Shown here: piece after piece, positions 31,104 to 43,015 of the stretch
Layout of the letters: each line of letters begins with the position of its first letter
Numbering within the stretch: position 1 is the stretch's first letter
Assembly: GCA_010093485.1 (NCBI GenBank)
Contig: MU001495.1
Location: 186,001-250,000 of the forward strand
Reading direction: 5' to 3'
DNA from: Karstenula rhodostoma CBS 690.94
Lineage: Eukaryota; Ascomycota; Dothideomycetes; Pleosporales; Didymosphaeriaceae
Length of the DNA: 64,000 nucleotides
The notes under the pieces: model-generated
Told to the model about the DNA's origin: nothing
Database searches by the model: none
What the model saw: the letters and a program-made list of their open reading frames with translations, nothing else
Translations under genes and position numbers: made by a program

Positions 31104-34100
31104 TCACATACCCGCCTTCTTCATCAGCCCACCCTCCGTCGCCCGCACCCGAGCTCCAAGCCCCTTAAGAAAGTCCAAAACACGCTCCTCATCCACATCC
31201 ACATCCTTCTTCCCCTCCTCATCTTCCGTCCCTCTCCCCTCCCTAACCCTCTCCAACCCCCTCTCAACAGCCCCAACCCTCTCCCCAGCCCTGCACACAA
31301 CTACCCACACACTATATCTTAGTATCTCCTCCGCCACCCCAACCCACACCCCACAAACCCCCCTCTCCCTCCCCCCCCCCCCCCCCCGCCGCAAAAACAA
31401 CCCTCATCCCAAGCGTAAACACCTCCGTCTTGCTCGCCCACCCCAGCGCGCCTCCACCCTCTTCCTCGCTCGCAGCAATCAGGAGTGTAAGTGCGTCCGC
31501 CACCCACGCGCCCAGCTGCGTCGCTAGAGCAGGAGACGGACGACAGCGTGCCAGCAAGCGCGACCAGCCGCGCGCATCGAGCGAGCCGTCGAAGAAGAGA
31601 TTTTGCTTTTCGCGCGCGAAGAGCGCGGTGTCCTCGCGTCTTTCGCGGGCGAGGGTGTGCGCGAAGGGGACGGCGAAGAGAGGGGTGTGCGGCGGGGTTG
31701 CTGTGAGGGGGTGGAGGGCGGCGCGGTGGAGGGCTGGGGAGGTGGCGAAGTGCGTGGTTAGGAAGGTCGCGAGGCGGTGCGATGTCAGTATTGGGACGCG
31801 TGGCGGGGTGTGGGCGTGGGCGTGGGCGGCGAGTAGGGCGGTGGTGGCGCGGGCGGCGACGTCGCGGATTTCGTCGTCGTCGTCTGTGAGGAGGTTGTGG
31901 AGGGTGAGGGCGAGGGCGAGGAGGAGCGGGCGCGTGGGGTTGGTGGAGGGGGACATGTGCCAGATTGTTGAAAGGGCGGCGAGGGAGTTTGCGGCGGCGA
32001 AGCGCGCGTCGAAGGGGTTGGTGTCGGTGGTGGTGGTGCGGAGGATGCGGATGTAGCGGGCGATTTTGGGGTGGAGGGTGGTTCGCTGTGAGGGGGAGGT
32101 TTTGTAGGTCCAGTCGAGGAAGAAGCCGAGGAGGTGGAGGGCGCTTTGGGCGTTGGAGGGCGCGCTGGTGAGGCATTGCGCTTCGAGTTTGGAGAGTGTG
32201 GAGAGGAGGTCGGGTTCGCGGATGAGGGTGAGGACTTCGCGCGGCATGTCGGGTTGCGAGAGGCCGGAGGCGAGGACGTGTTGCGCTTTGGAGAGGACCT
32301 CGGGGTCGGTGGCGGAGAGTGTGAGGCGGTAGATGTCGTGGAGGATGAGGGGGAGCTGTAGGACTGGGCCGCCGAGGGTTTTGAGTTCAATGATCTCGTG
32401 GATTGTATCGAGTCCTGCTGTGCAAGTATCGGGGGCCTACGCAGAGTAATATGAGTATTTGGTATAGTGGGAAGGTTGCTGGCGAACTCACTTCTGTGGC
32501 CAACAATTGAAGAGCGTTTCCGATGCTCTGGAAATCCTTCGATAGATAAACGCCAATCTGTTCAGGTCGAACGATGACGCGATCAATGAAGAAAACTTCA
32601 GCTGCAGATTTCTGAAGCAGAGCATCGGCTCCTGCGATGCTCAGGTTGAAGGTCTGGTTAGGACCGACTTCGATGGCGGCCGTGAGCGCCGCCCACACGT
32701 TCATCGTGGACTCATCTGTGCCATGTTCGACGATAAACATTCCACAGACGCTCACAAGATCTAGGAACGCCCCCTTGACGTATGGGCAAGTTGTCGTGGA
32801 GTACCATACAGGTGTACAGACGCTCAGGTGGAGCATTGACTCTCTGAGGAAATCCTGACCTAGAAACAATGAGTCAGTATTTCTGGCTTCGTATCGGCGT
32901 CTGGAGATCAACAAACCCTGGTCGCTGCTCTGTAGTCCTCTTATGATGCAGTACTTTATGCAGAGCAACTTTCCATGCTTGGCATTGCTGAACTCCTCGA
33001 AATTGTCCAACAGCCACTTTACGCCCGTCAAAAGCTCGTTTGGTCGATACAGAGCGGTAATTGTACGGGCTGCCATCTCGCGCATATGCCAGTGTGGACT
33101 TGACAAGAGTTTTGTGATAGACTGCAATATCGGCATTCGGTGGTCTTCAGGTGGCATTGCCTGCCTCAGGATCTGAAGAGCCGGGAAAACGCCTTCGGCG
33201 CCGTGTAGGTCCATGGGCGAGTTGCTTTCAGGCGTGTCAAGAGACTCTCTGAGGGGGCCTTCTGGGTTAAGAAGGTTTTTAATGATGTCAACCAGGCTGG
33301 GATAGCTGTGGTATGAGAAGCGCGAGGTCTTCGTCATTTCCCGCTCTTTCCAGTCCTGAGCCTCATCGCTGCCGAGCAGTCGCTCGATGAGGGCTTTGAA
33401 AAGCATGAGGCCACAATTGCGGATGGGCCATCTATAATATTGTCAGCAGTGTGCATGCAATCCCCGAAGATACCAAACGCACATGCTAGAATTGATCATC
33501 TTGGCGGCAAGTTCTAGGCCGTCTCCGATGAATGCTTCAGAAGATGCTCCAAGTTTCGAGGTCATGAAGAACTCCTTGATGCAGTTCAAAGCATGCACTT
33601 GCGGCAATCGGCTCTCTTCGATGTTGGAGCTCTTCGCCTCTACGGTAGCTTCGATGGTAAGATCGCGCATCGCTTGTGGGAACAGCTTGCCGCTTGACTG
33701 TGGCTCTGCAGCAACAATACCAGCCATGAGCGCAGGAATTCCACCAGAGCGTCGGGTGATGGCGTGCGCTTGGGCTTGGATGGATGACAGCGTTTCCTAG
33801 GCATGGTCAGGGTAATGTATTGACAAGAGGGAGGAAAGCTTACCTGATACCACTTCTCCGGTAGCGCTTGCAGATCTTCATCATCAACAAAGTAGGTCCG
33901 CCTACAGAACGATGCGAAAGTCTGTGCCACCGCAGAGAATGCACCTCGATGACGTAGCTCGATCAGCTGCGTGAAGCATAGTCGACCGAGTTCTTCGAAC
34001 CGAGCTGGAGCTATCACATCACGATCGTTCTTACCGATAGGCGCTCGTGTTGCGATCACTCTCAAAAGCGTGCTGCGGAAGTCAGCCGCTGCACTCACGC

Positions 34101-36591
34101 ATTGATACCAGGCTACGTACCTTGCTTCCTTCAAACCTCGCCAAGAGTAACTGAGTATCTCTTTTGTATCAAGGCTGAATTCTTCATCCATGTCTTCAGG
34201 GACATGTCCTTCGGGCGCGTCGACAGAAAGAATGTTCTCGACTATGTTCCATGTCGCGATGCAGTCGTCAAGAACCTGGTTGTGAATTGTTCTCAGCTCG
34301 TTAAAGCTGTCAGCGTCAAGTTTGTCAAGTTCGGTGTAGAACTCATCCTGATCTACGATATACCTAACATGGTCAGTTTGGAAAACAATGATATGTAGGC
34401 AATCACACCTTATGGCAGCAAAGATCCCATGAACCGGGCGACCATTGACCGCCTCAGCAAGATCAGCCCGAGCTATCCCGAGTGTCTCTTGTAATTGCTC
34501 GTTGAGACTCCGGAATATGTCGATCTTAATAAACACGGGGACGTTGCTGGATTGTGCCGTTTCTATCGAAGCCGGGACACAGGAATGATATAACGCATAG
34601 GCTCTTGCTAATCCATCGGCATGATCGGCACGCCCGGTGCGAAGCATGGTACCCTCAGCACGTTTGATGAATGGCGGCAGCATCGATAACATGTCGCGCT
34701 TTTCATCACTCGACATTGCTTCGAAAAAGATCTGCAGGATACTGCCCGATGTGTCCCTCACATCGTCGAAGGGGTCAAGCATCATATCCAGCAACTTTTG
34801 GATAAGTCCGGCGTTGGCCAGTGGTAATCCGTGAGCCCAATGCAACTGGCCTTGAGCACCTTTGGAGAGGTAGCGGTGAGGGATGCGCGGATCAACACCG
34901 GACTTCAGGATAACCATCAATGCTCTCAATGCCGTTATTCGCCTTTGATAGGCAGCATCTGGGCGAATTTCTGCTTCGATGAATCCAAGGTACCAGGTGA
35001 TGAACTGTAACGACTCTAATAACGGGTCATTGGACGTTGACGTTTTCCGATGGACTTGGCTCTCTCTAGGGAATGGGAGACGACTCTCGCCTTCTGCGAG
35101 TATCTCGTTGCGGGACTTAGCGAGAGTTGCTGTACTACCTCGAAGGCGATTGAACAACCTTTGGATGTAGCTAATTAGCTCTCTCCGGAAGTTGACATCA
35201 GGATCGGTATGTAAGTGCAGCAGGTTCTTTTTCAGAGCCTTGAAGATGCCACCGGTTATTGTCCGTGTAACATTGGTAGAGTATACGCAGAGGAACAGTC
35301 CAGCGAGACGAACTTCGTTTTCCATATGTGAGAGCCAACCGCCGAAGATATCATCGGGGAGAATCAAAGCATCATGCTCGATCTCTATGGTCTTCCGATT
35401 CCGAAGATCTAGACTCACAAGTCAGCATCATCTGTACTACATGAGAGAGCCAAAGCAATATAGGTCACACTTCGCAATCTCCGAGGACGTTGCCACATAC
35501 CAGTGTCTTTGAGGACGCCTAGCTCTTTGCCAGTCTGGATGGCAGCGAGAAGTATCCGGAACTCTTCAAAATCGTCCAGAATATTCTTCTCCGTGGCATG
35601 TGCACTCAGTTCTTCGGGCATAGGCCATGATGAGTCTACATGACGGGGAAAATGTAGATAGGACAGGAAATGCACATATTCCTCCACGTTTGGCAGAAAG
35701 CAGTGTGGGAAGACATGCGTCTTGAACTCTTGTATACGATCCGGCCACTGGTGAAGAGACTCTACCACCGGCTTGACCCATACGGAGGCAACAGAGTCGT
35801 AGACAGTGGTCGGGTTCTGGTGCGATGTTCGACGCAATTGAGCGAGGAAATTCTTGACCACGTGACCAGCCGACAGCGACGTGTCATGGTGCACAATCCA
35901 TGACAAGAGTGTAGCAAACAGAAGCTGGATGTCCGGCTCAACTACGGATGAATTTGAGGTGTGGCCAAGAATTTTCGCGTGAATCTCCATAAGCCGAGGA
36001 ATATTCACAATGTCCTTTTGTATGAAATGCGCCAGGCCTTGTAAGGCCGGTTTGACTTTTACGCGGTCCTGTCTCTGACATATGATGTCCACAAGATTGG
36101 TTGTTGCCCGTTCCTGGAGTTCAAACGCCCGCGGGGTCTGGTTGCGAAGAAGGATGCTTGTGAGTGTTACCAAAACTTGCCTCACGGACTTTCCTTTCGC
36201 ACCATCCGATTTCTCGAGATAGATTGTGAAAGCCCTAGACCATATAGAGTCATCCAGGATGGCATCTTGCACATATTGTAATTCCAGTGCCTGGCATCTC
36301 TCAAGGATAGCGCAAAGCACATTGCAAACGGCCGCTCGGTGGCCCGAGCCGAGGTCGGGTGAGGCTGCCGTATCTAGTAGGGGATCTATAACAGCATGCA
36401 AGCTTCTGATATCATGGTCAGATTAAATCTAGGGGCAATCGCGCAAAGCTCACGGACTTCGTTTCTTACTTCACACCATTGTCTGGTCCTTGATCTGCAA
36501 GATTGGGAAAGATGCCCACTATGTTTCTGGACAGCTTTTTGAGCGTTTGCTCCGGAATAGGTATTTCCTCGAACGAGGCAGAGTCTGCCAT
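31104..36591 (-). CDS. TRM732: THADA/Trm732-like HEAT-repeat protein (DUF2428), 3' end out of frame
   Basis: Nine phase-consistent exons: 36591-36470, 36405-35501, 35408-34409, 34363-34121, 34072-33844, 33796-33483, 33431-32917, 32859-32492 and 32436 to the stop at 31312, about 1,606 residues as read. Introns are 45-92 nt. The centre carries the DUF2428 hallmark, RRSGGIPALMAGIVAAEP from about residue 848, then PQVHALNCIKEFF and WPIRNCGLMLFKALIERLLG; HEAT-like helices lie on both sides, with DDDDEIRDVAARAT near the end. In yeast Trm732 directs the methyltransferase Trm7 to 2'-O-methylate position 32 of certain tRNAs. Near the 3' end a run of 17 C (31371-31387, G on the coding strand) precedes an early stop at 31312. 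In the +1 frame the sequence continues as AEEILRYSVWVVVCRAGERV to a stop at 31104, a plausible family C-terminus. The span given includes that tail. Confidence 0.82.
31371..31387. repeat. Homopolymer C17 inside a coding region
   Basis: Seventeen consecutive C on the plus strand, within the last exon of the Trm732 homologue and flanked by further C-rich sequence (31315-31380). Such runs are prone to slippage in replication and to miscounting in sequencing. Its length decides which C-terminus the gene encodes. Confidence 0.9.
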
Positions 36592-37414
36592 GATGGGCGT
36601 TGGCTAGCAGTACGCAGAATCGAGCGGTGTCTTTCGCTTTTGTTCGCGTCCAGAAAAAGCACGAGTGCGGGGCACTATACCGCATCAGGCGCTGACTAAT
36701 ATTCATATACCAACATCACTCTCGTTTTGAACCATCGTCATCCTAAGAACGCAACACATCTTCGTTCCCTCATCGTGCTTTTAAACACCGTTTGAATTCT
36801 TCCGGTGGAGCCTGACCCATCGACAATGAGTGACATCCAGACTTCTGCACATAGCAGGATCCTGATATGGCCCCCCGCCAATGCATATGCGTAGCCTTAG
36901 ACCTTCCTTCAGGCGTATCTCATGACTTCGCTCCAGTAACCCTGTGATCGCCTGACTCGCGCTAAAGCGTTTGACCTCTACAGGTGAGCCATTGACGTTA
37001 CGATTCGCAACCAGGAACCCCAGATCGTCTCGGAGCAGTTCCCGTGTTTTTACACGCGTCCGCTCGCCACCACTTCTGCGCTTTCATGGAGTCATCTGAG
37101 ATCTAGATGGCCTGCAGATATTTTCCTCGATTTGATTGCCTCGCCCGTTTGTTGTACGCCCGTAGCAGTGTGCCAGTCCACGAAGTAATCATATCTACCT
37201 CAGTCCGCTACTCGACTTACAGCTTCTACAAAACACACCAATTTAACTAATACACCGCTCCCGCAAGTCGCCTCTCGACCTGGTTCGATAAACCGTACCC
37301 TTGTTGAGTGAAATTAGGACAGCGAAGATGCGCAGCCAGTAACACGAAATTTGTACTACAGTGTTCGATTGAGTCACATACGGCACTCCGAGCGTCGGCG
37401 CTGGAACGGTCTAC
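36592..37414. other. Divergent intergenic region
   Basis: About 820 bases between the Trm732 homologue (minus) and the large disordered protein gene (plus). No gene or repeat stands out. Confidence 0.45.
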
Positions 37415-40400
37415 ATGAACGTAAACGTAGCAGCAGCATTCGGTGACGGCTGTAATGACGTTGGGCGGCTGGCTGGCTCGTCGCCTTCACGAGCCACAGC
37501 TGAGTCTCTGCCGAATAACCTGTTGAGGTCTCAACCCTCATACGAAGGATCGGAACAGTACCTCCGCCGATTACCATCTCCCAGACAACTCTGGTCGGAT
37601 AGCGAAGAGGTGAGTGGTCCTGGGCTTCGTGATTTCTCTGGCCTTCACCTCGCTCATTGATCTAGGTAAGTGACGACAACGTTTCCGACCATAACTATCA
37701 ATCCTCCCGCGGAGTCTCCGCCCAAGCACCAGGCTCTGTATGTGATTCTGAGCTGGAAGACCACGGCTATCGCTCCGCAAGTCCGCGTTCGCCCGACCTG
37801 GAGCAGTTGTCTATCGCATCAGAGATTGGTCAAACAACCCCCACCATGGACAGGGTGGCGCAGTTTGTTGGATACTCCGAAAGTGAGTTCGAGGAAGAGT
37901 CGGATCGTGAATCACAGCCATTACGCTCTAAACCCCGGCGGAATGGCAAGCTTCCTCCTCCAAACGCGTCCAAGACTTCAAGCGATGTTCGTTTCATGCA
38001 CAGCAGATCTACTGCGCGAACAGGTCATCCTGCCGCTTATGCGCACAACAAGCGGCCTGTGGCACTCAATACTTCCAAGGGTAAAGCTAGCGCGACGAAG
38101 TCGAAGCGTAAGTATCTTCCCATGCTATCTTTAGGCCCATTGTGCGACCTACTCATCACTAACTCATCTCATGGTTTACAGCCACACCATTCGAGCAGTC
38201 ATCGTCGTCCGAAGAAGACGATTCGTTTGGTGGCGAAAGTATTGGAGCTGGCGAGACATTGCACAAATCATCGCCTCCATCGCGGACACCCTCGCAAGTG
38301 CGGCCGCAGGCGTCACCACTATCATCGCGGCAGACACCTGTCCAGACACTATTGTCGGCAGCACAGCCAAAGGCCCCTCCGCAAGATGCTGCCACGAAGT
38401 CTTTGAGTTCAGGCTTGCGTGGCCGTCTCCAAAAAGCGCTAGCCAAGAAGGGCCTTTCATCAGGATCACCTCAGAATCAGAGCCACATCATTACAAATAA
38501 TGGGTTCCCAACCCAGGGAAACCTGGCGAACGAGACGGCACAAGTAGTCGACAATTTCCCAGTATCGTTGAAAGGCGAAGCTAGATCAGTGAACGCGACT
38601 GCTCAAGCACACGGACTACCCTCAAACAACGGACTCCGGAAGACCTCCTCCATTGTGACTACGCAGCAAGGCCTTCAGAAGCAGCAGACCCAACATGCCT
38701 CACGCACACAAACGCAAGCATCTCGAGCGAGGCCTCCGCAGACCGTCATGGGGAACAGGCCTCCTGCATACGGACCATTCAATGCGTCTCAGCAGAGGCA
38801 GACTGTGCGTCAGAAGCAGCATGCGTCCGCTCCAGCACCAGATAAGCTTGATGGTTCTAAGGTGGACGAAGAATTTGAAGTGGCCTGGGAGAAAATCACA
38901 AAGCCGCCCCCTCCTAATGTTGCGATTCCAAACGAAAAGACCCTATCTACTGGCATAGGTCAAAATCTGTCCACGCCCACGTCGAGTTCATCTTCCAGCA
39001 AATCCAGAAGTTCCACGGTCGCAAAGCCGCGCGCTTTACTAAATCGGCAGTCTCCCTCATCAGTGACCAGCCGGCCAGCTACGCCTGCGCGGGCAACTCA
39101 GGCGAGTCTGAAGGCCCCTCCGAAATCAGCAGCAGTCGTAAATACGCCTCAAGTCAAACCAGCCAATGCTCAGGGAACTACCACAAACAAGCCAACACAG
39201 GCCAAAGCAACGTCTACAGTCTCGACTGAAAGCAGATCTGTTGGAGGAACACGATCAATTCAGCAACACCAAAAGGATGTATCAGGAGACGCAAGTGTTC
39301 CGAAATCAATGCAAAGCAAGTCCAGTCTCGCCAACCCAAAGGCAGTCCATGTGACCAAGCCAGCAAAAAAAGCAGGTGCCATTGGCAGGCCGGCATCAAC
39401 TTCATCAACTGCTTCGAAACCGCCAGCGAAGAAGCCTGTTGTATCGGCACTCCAAAGCATTCTGACCGAAGTCTCCACAGGAGACAGCACACCCGAGAAA
39501 GCGACTGATAATCAGGCCCAGGTTGGTGAGCGCCTCACGGTCCCAAATGATATGCCTCGCCAGAAGGTACGCAACGTTCCTACCAGTGGTTCGAATCCGC
39601 TCCTTCCAAAAGATGGGCCCGATGAGAAGGTATCAAGCTCCAAAGTAACACATTTTGGTACTGCTCCGAACTCCACGCCTGTGACTTCTGCCAATGCTAA
39701 AAGTAACGGTGACGGTACGATTTCTCAACTTCGTTCTGGCACTAGCGATGGCCGTTTAGATGATTCCGATCCCCCACATCGATCAACGACTGTTAACACA
39801 GACGTTCAGCGAAGGAACATGGATAACAAGAGCATATCGAGTGTGAAGTATTCCAGACAGGGATTCCCTCCGCACAATCCTGTCGAAGTTCCCTTGCAGA
39901 CATCTGCCAGACAAGACAACACACCTCCCAATGTGCAGCCTCGAGCGTCTTCTACAAAACCGCCCCCAGCGCCTCTACCGGCAGGATCAGGGACTCTCTC
40001 TTCAGGTCCGCCCAAAGCTCCCGCCGCTCCGCTGGACAAGTCGCCCCCACCTACACAACTCCAGGCCCCAGATCATCTGCAGACCAGCGCTACTGCTCGC
40101 ATCCCACCCTCGGTTCCTGTACCAGCACCGCCAAAAGCGCCTTCACTGGACGCATCGAAGTCGTCGTCGTCAACACAGATCAAACCATCAGCTCCTATCG
40201 AGAAATCAGTCAGTCGCTCCCCAGACCCTACCGCAGCAGCGACAAGAGCACCTCCCAAGACACACGCGAGAGTGCCAAGCGGTCCCACCGAGGATGGATT
40301 CGATATTTACATACCACCTGCCCCGGGAACTGGCAAAAACATACCGACGCCGACCGCTAAAGACGATGTGGCCGCCGCGCCAGCTACTCTGGTGCAGCCA

Positions 40401-41950
40401 GGCAGAGAGGCGTCGAAAGAGGACACGACGGTTGCTGCGGTGAGTGGCTTGTCATCTGTCCGGGAAGACCGGCAGAGAGCCTTGACGGCTGCCTCGATCA
40501 ACAGCACTGGTGTTTCGACTCCTGCTCCGATCCGCAGACAGAATTCTCATGCGAACCATGTCACACTGGTTGAAAAAGCTGCACCTACACCTATTTCAGG
40601 GGATGGAAATGGTGTAGCAGCTGTAGGGGGCGGTTCTAGAGCTGTGGAAGGGACTAGGCCCGCTGATAGGACTCTGTTCGCGAAGAAGCCTGGCAACACG
40701 ACCACGGGCACAGAGCTGAAGGACACTCTGTCGACCACGCACAAAACGAAGCCAAACGAGGTAAGACACACATCACACTTACTTCTTCCAAGGCAAGTTA
40801 CGAAATACTGACTTCCGCAGCTAGACTCTCAATCCTTCGCTATCACCGCAGCACAGCACACCCCCGAACGAGCAGATGCGGTTGCACAACTACCCGAAAT
40901 CGCATTACACGACAGACCAAGAAGCGGACCAGCTCCAGAGCCGTACTTCGAATACAGGATCAAGCAGAAGATGTGGCCGGAGACAGGAACCGAGCAAGAT
41001 GCCTACGCACTGAGTGTAGGCTTTTCATCCACGGTGCTCGAAACGGCAAATAGACAAGCGGAGGAGCTCTTCACGCAAACGAAGGATCAGTACCTCTATT
41101 CTTTTCCGGTGCAGCACCAGCAGTCGTCCAGTACGCATGACGGCGACGGCTGCTTGGCGCTTACGGGCACGCTGGCTACGATGGGATGGCCGGTGAAGCA
41201 GGTGCACCTTAGGATTTGGGTCGAGCGGGGTGAAGGTGAGTCTTTGCTCTGTGGTTATGTATGTTAGATTCGGGCTGGCTGGCTAACATGCATCGTGCAG
41301 TGCCGTCGGATGCTGTTGCTTTCAACCCGCCACCCAGGTTTACTTCCTTCCTCAGCAAGACCTTGTACATCCTGCGTCTGTACAAGCTGACGGAAGTTCC
41401 TACCGTCCCCTCCCACGAAGAAAATGAGGGGGGTGAAAGGGTAGAGGGGGCGGATGGCGATGACGAGGCGTCTGGCTCCGAACGAGGTGACGAGTCCTCT
41501 TCCTCCGACTCAGACTCGGCGCCAGACAAGGGCAAGCACAACAAGAAGCGCCAAGCCAAGCAGCAGCTCAAGGACTCTCCTCCGCCAAAGCGGCGCAAGA
41601 GCAGTGCAGCCTCTCTTCAGCCCTCTCTAAACCCTGTGACTAAGCTAGCAGCTCCAAAACGCATTCTCCGCCAGCACCACCCGATCCCATGTCCCGAGGT
41701 CTACACCACGCTCTATGCCGCCAACAGCGCTGCTTGCGACCTGCAGATCGACATCATGAACAAGCACACTTTACTGGGCCAATCGGCGCGGACGAGCAAT
41801 GCCGCGTGTCTGAGGAGGAAGCTGACGGGGCTTGTCCATAGAGAGAAAGAGGGGCGCTACTGGCACAACGAGTTCGCGGTGGGGTTGGTCGGCGCCAAAA
41901 TGGAGATCCAGGTCGAGGCTGTAAGTGTTTGCGGGCCGAGGAATGTATAG
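37415..41950 (+). CDS. Large mostly disordered protein with a conserved-looking C-terminal domain, function unknown
   Basis: Exons 37415-37609, 37666-38107, 38182-40760, 40821-41235 and 41301-41950 stay in phase and give 1,426 residues. Residues 1-1070 are low-complexity, rich in Ser, Pro, Thr, Gln, Lys and Ala, with repeated PPPAP/KAPP motifs and acidic patches early on (ESEFEEESDRE, SSSSEEDDSF). From about 1,100 the sequence becomes ordered: EPYFEYRIKQKMWPE, ALSVGFSSTVLETANRQAEE, QVHLRIWVERGE, RFTSFLSKTLYILRLYKL, then an acidic/basic linker with a likely nuclear signal (SPPPKRRKSS), and a last block (HPIPCPEVYTTLYAANSAAC to EFAVGLVGAKMEIQVEA). I do not recognise the domain. The end is uncertain: VEA is followed by GTAAGT, so another intron could move the stop beyond 41950. 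Nuclear location is inferred from the basic motif. Confidence 0.65.
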
Positions 41951-43015
41951 GTAGGGTCAGCAGCTATGGCGAATTCTTTTGCATGGTTTGCTTCCCCTGT
42001 GTACTACGAACGGGGCCACATATAGGTCCCGTGGTTCTCCCTGGAGAGACGGGATTTGACACGGGCCTCGGTGCTGTGGTGGTGGTGTGCTGTGGTGGAG
42101 CATTGGGCAAATTGGCGGTCCAGTTTTCCCCACGGGCTAGGCTTGGTTTGTACGTAGAGCGGAGCGTGGCCGAAATGAAGTCCAGTCCCACAGCTGAGGT
42201 CCCCTGCGTGAAGCGAGGACGGTAATAGCAGCAAGCAGCGAGGTACGTACGAAGGTAAGCGCTTCCGCAGCTGAGGAGTTGCGTGGGCTGAGCGTGGTGC
42301 GTGGCTGCTGATGCAATTTGGAGGCCGCGTAGTTGATCCGACCATTCCGGTTTCGGGCATCGGCACGTGCGTGCACTCCGAGATGCACATGAGGTGCTGG
42401 GGGGTGCGATGCAGTCGGTCGCTTTGTGCGCGCCCGCCATTGGGATGAATCTGAATCTAAATCTGAATCTGAATCTGAATCTGAATCTGAATCTGAATCT
42501 GAATCTGAATCTGAATCTGAATCTGAATCTGAATCTGAATCTGAATCTGAATCTGTGAGAAGCATGTCTCAGGGTCTTTGACAGGAAACGACTGCGCAGC
42601 CGCTTGCAACGGGACTCGCAAACAAGCATTTGTGCAGCGTCCGCTAGCAACCAGCAACGGGCATGGACGCACCGAGTCGGATGCGTCGAGGCCCCGGCGC
42701 ACATGGGCATCTTCGCCATCTTCGCAACCTGGGCCCGAATCGGACGCTGGGACGCAAATCTGGGGCTAGCGTGGACGCCCGGTTTCATAGGGGCGTCCCA
42801 CCCTTGCAGTGAATCGCCCGGCTGGCTTATTAGCATTGCATGGCGGAGCCTTCCACCCACTTCTTCACAACGCCTCTCCCGCTGCGTCTTATGACCACAC
42901 CAGCGACCGACCGACTGTCCGACTGACCCCGCCCGCGCTCCCAACACTCTCCTCTACACACGCCGGCGCCGTCTCTATGGCAAGTCGTCCGCTGCACACA
43001 CCCCCGAACCCCTAA
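41951..43015. other. Intergenic region containing a hexanucleotide microsatellite
   Basis: About 1.06 kb. Apart from the CTGAAT array (listed separately) it has a pyrimidine-rich leader just before the glycosyltransferase ATG at 43016. Long frames crossing the array on both strands are products of the repeat and are not called. Confidence 0.45.
42445..42555. repeat. (CTGAAT)n microsatellite
   Basis: About 18 tandem copies of the hexamer CTGAAT, with one variant unit (CTAAAT) near the left end, seen directly. All frames through it are open: plus frames give Asn-Leu or similar dipeptides, and minus frames give Ser-Asp, Arg-Phe or Gln-Ile dipeptides. It lies about 460 bases upstream of the glycosyltransferase start. 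Confidence 0.95.

Noticed and set aside
41964..42947. 327-codon minus frame through the CTGAAT array
   Set aside because: The middle is only the repeat read as Arg-Phe dipeptides; flanks show no coding signal.
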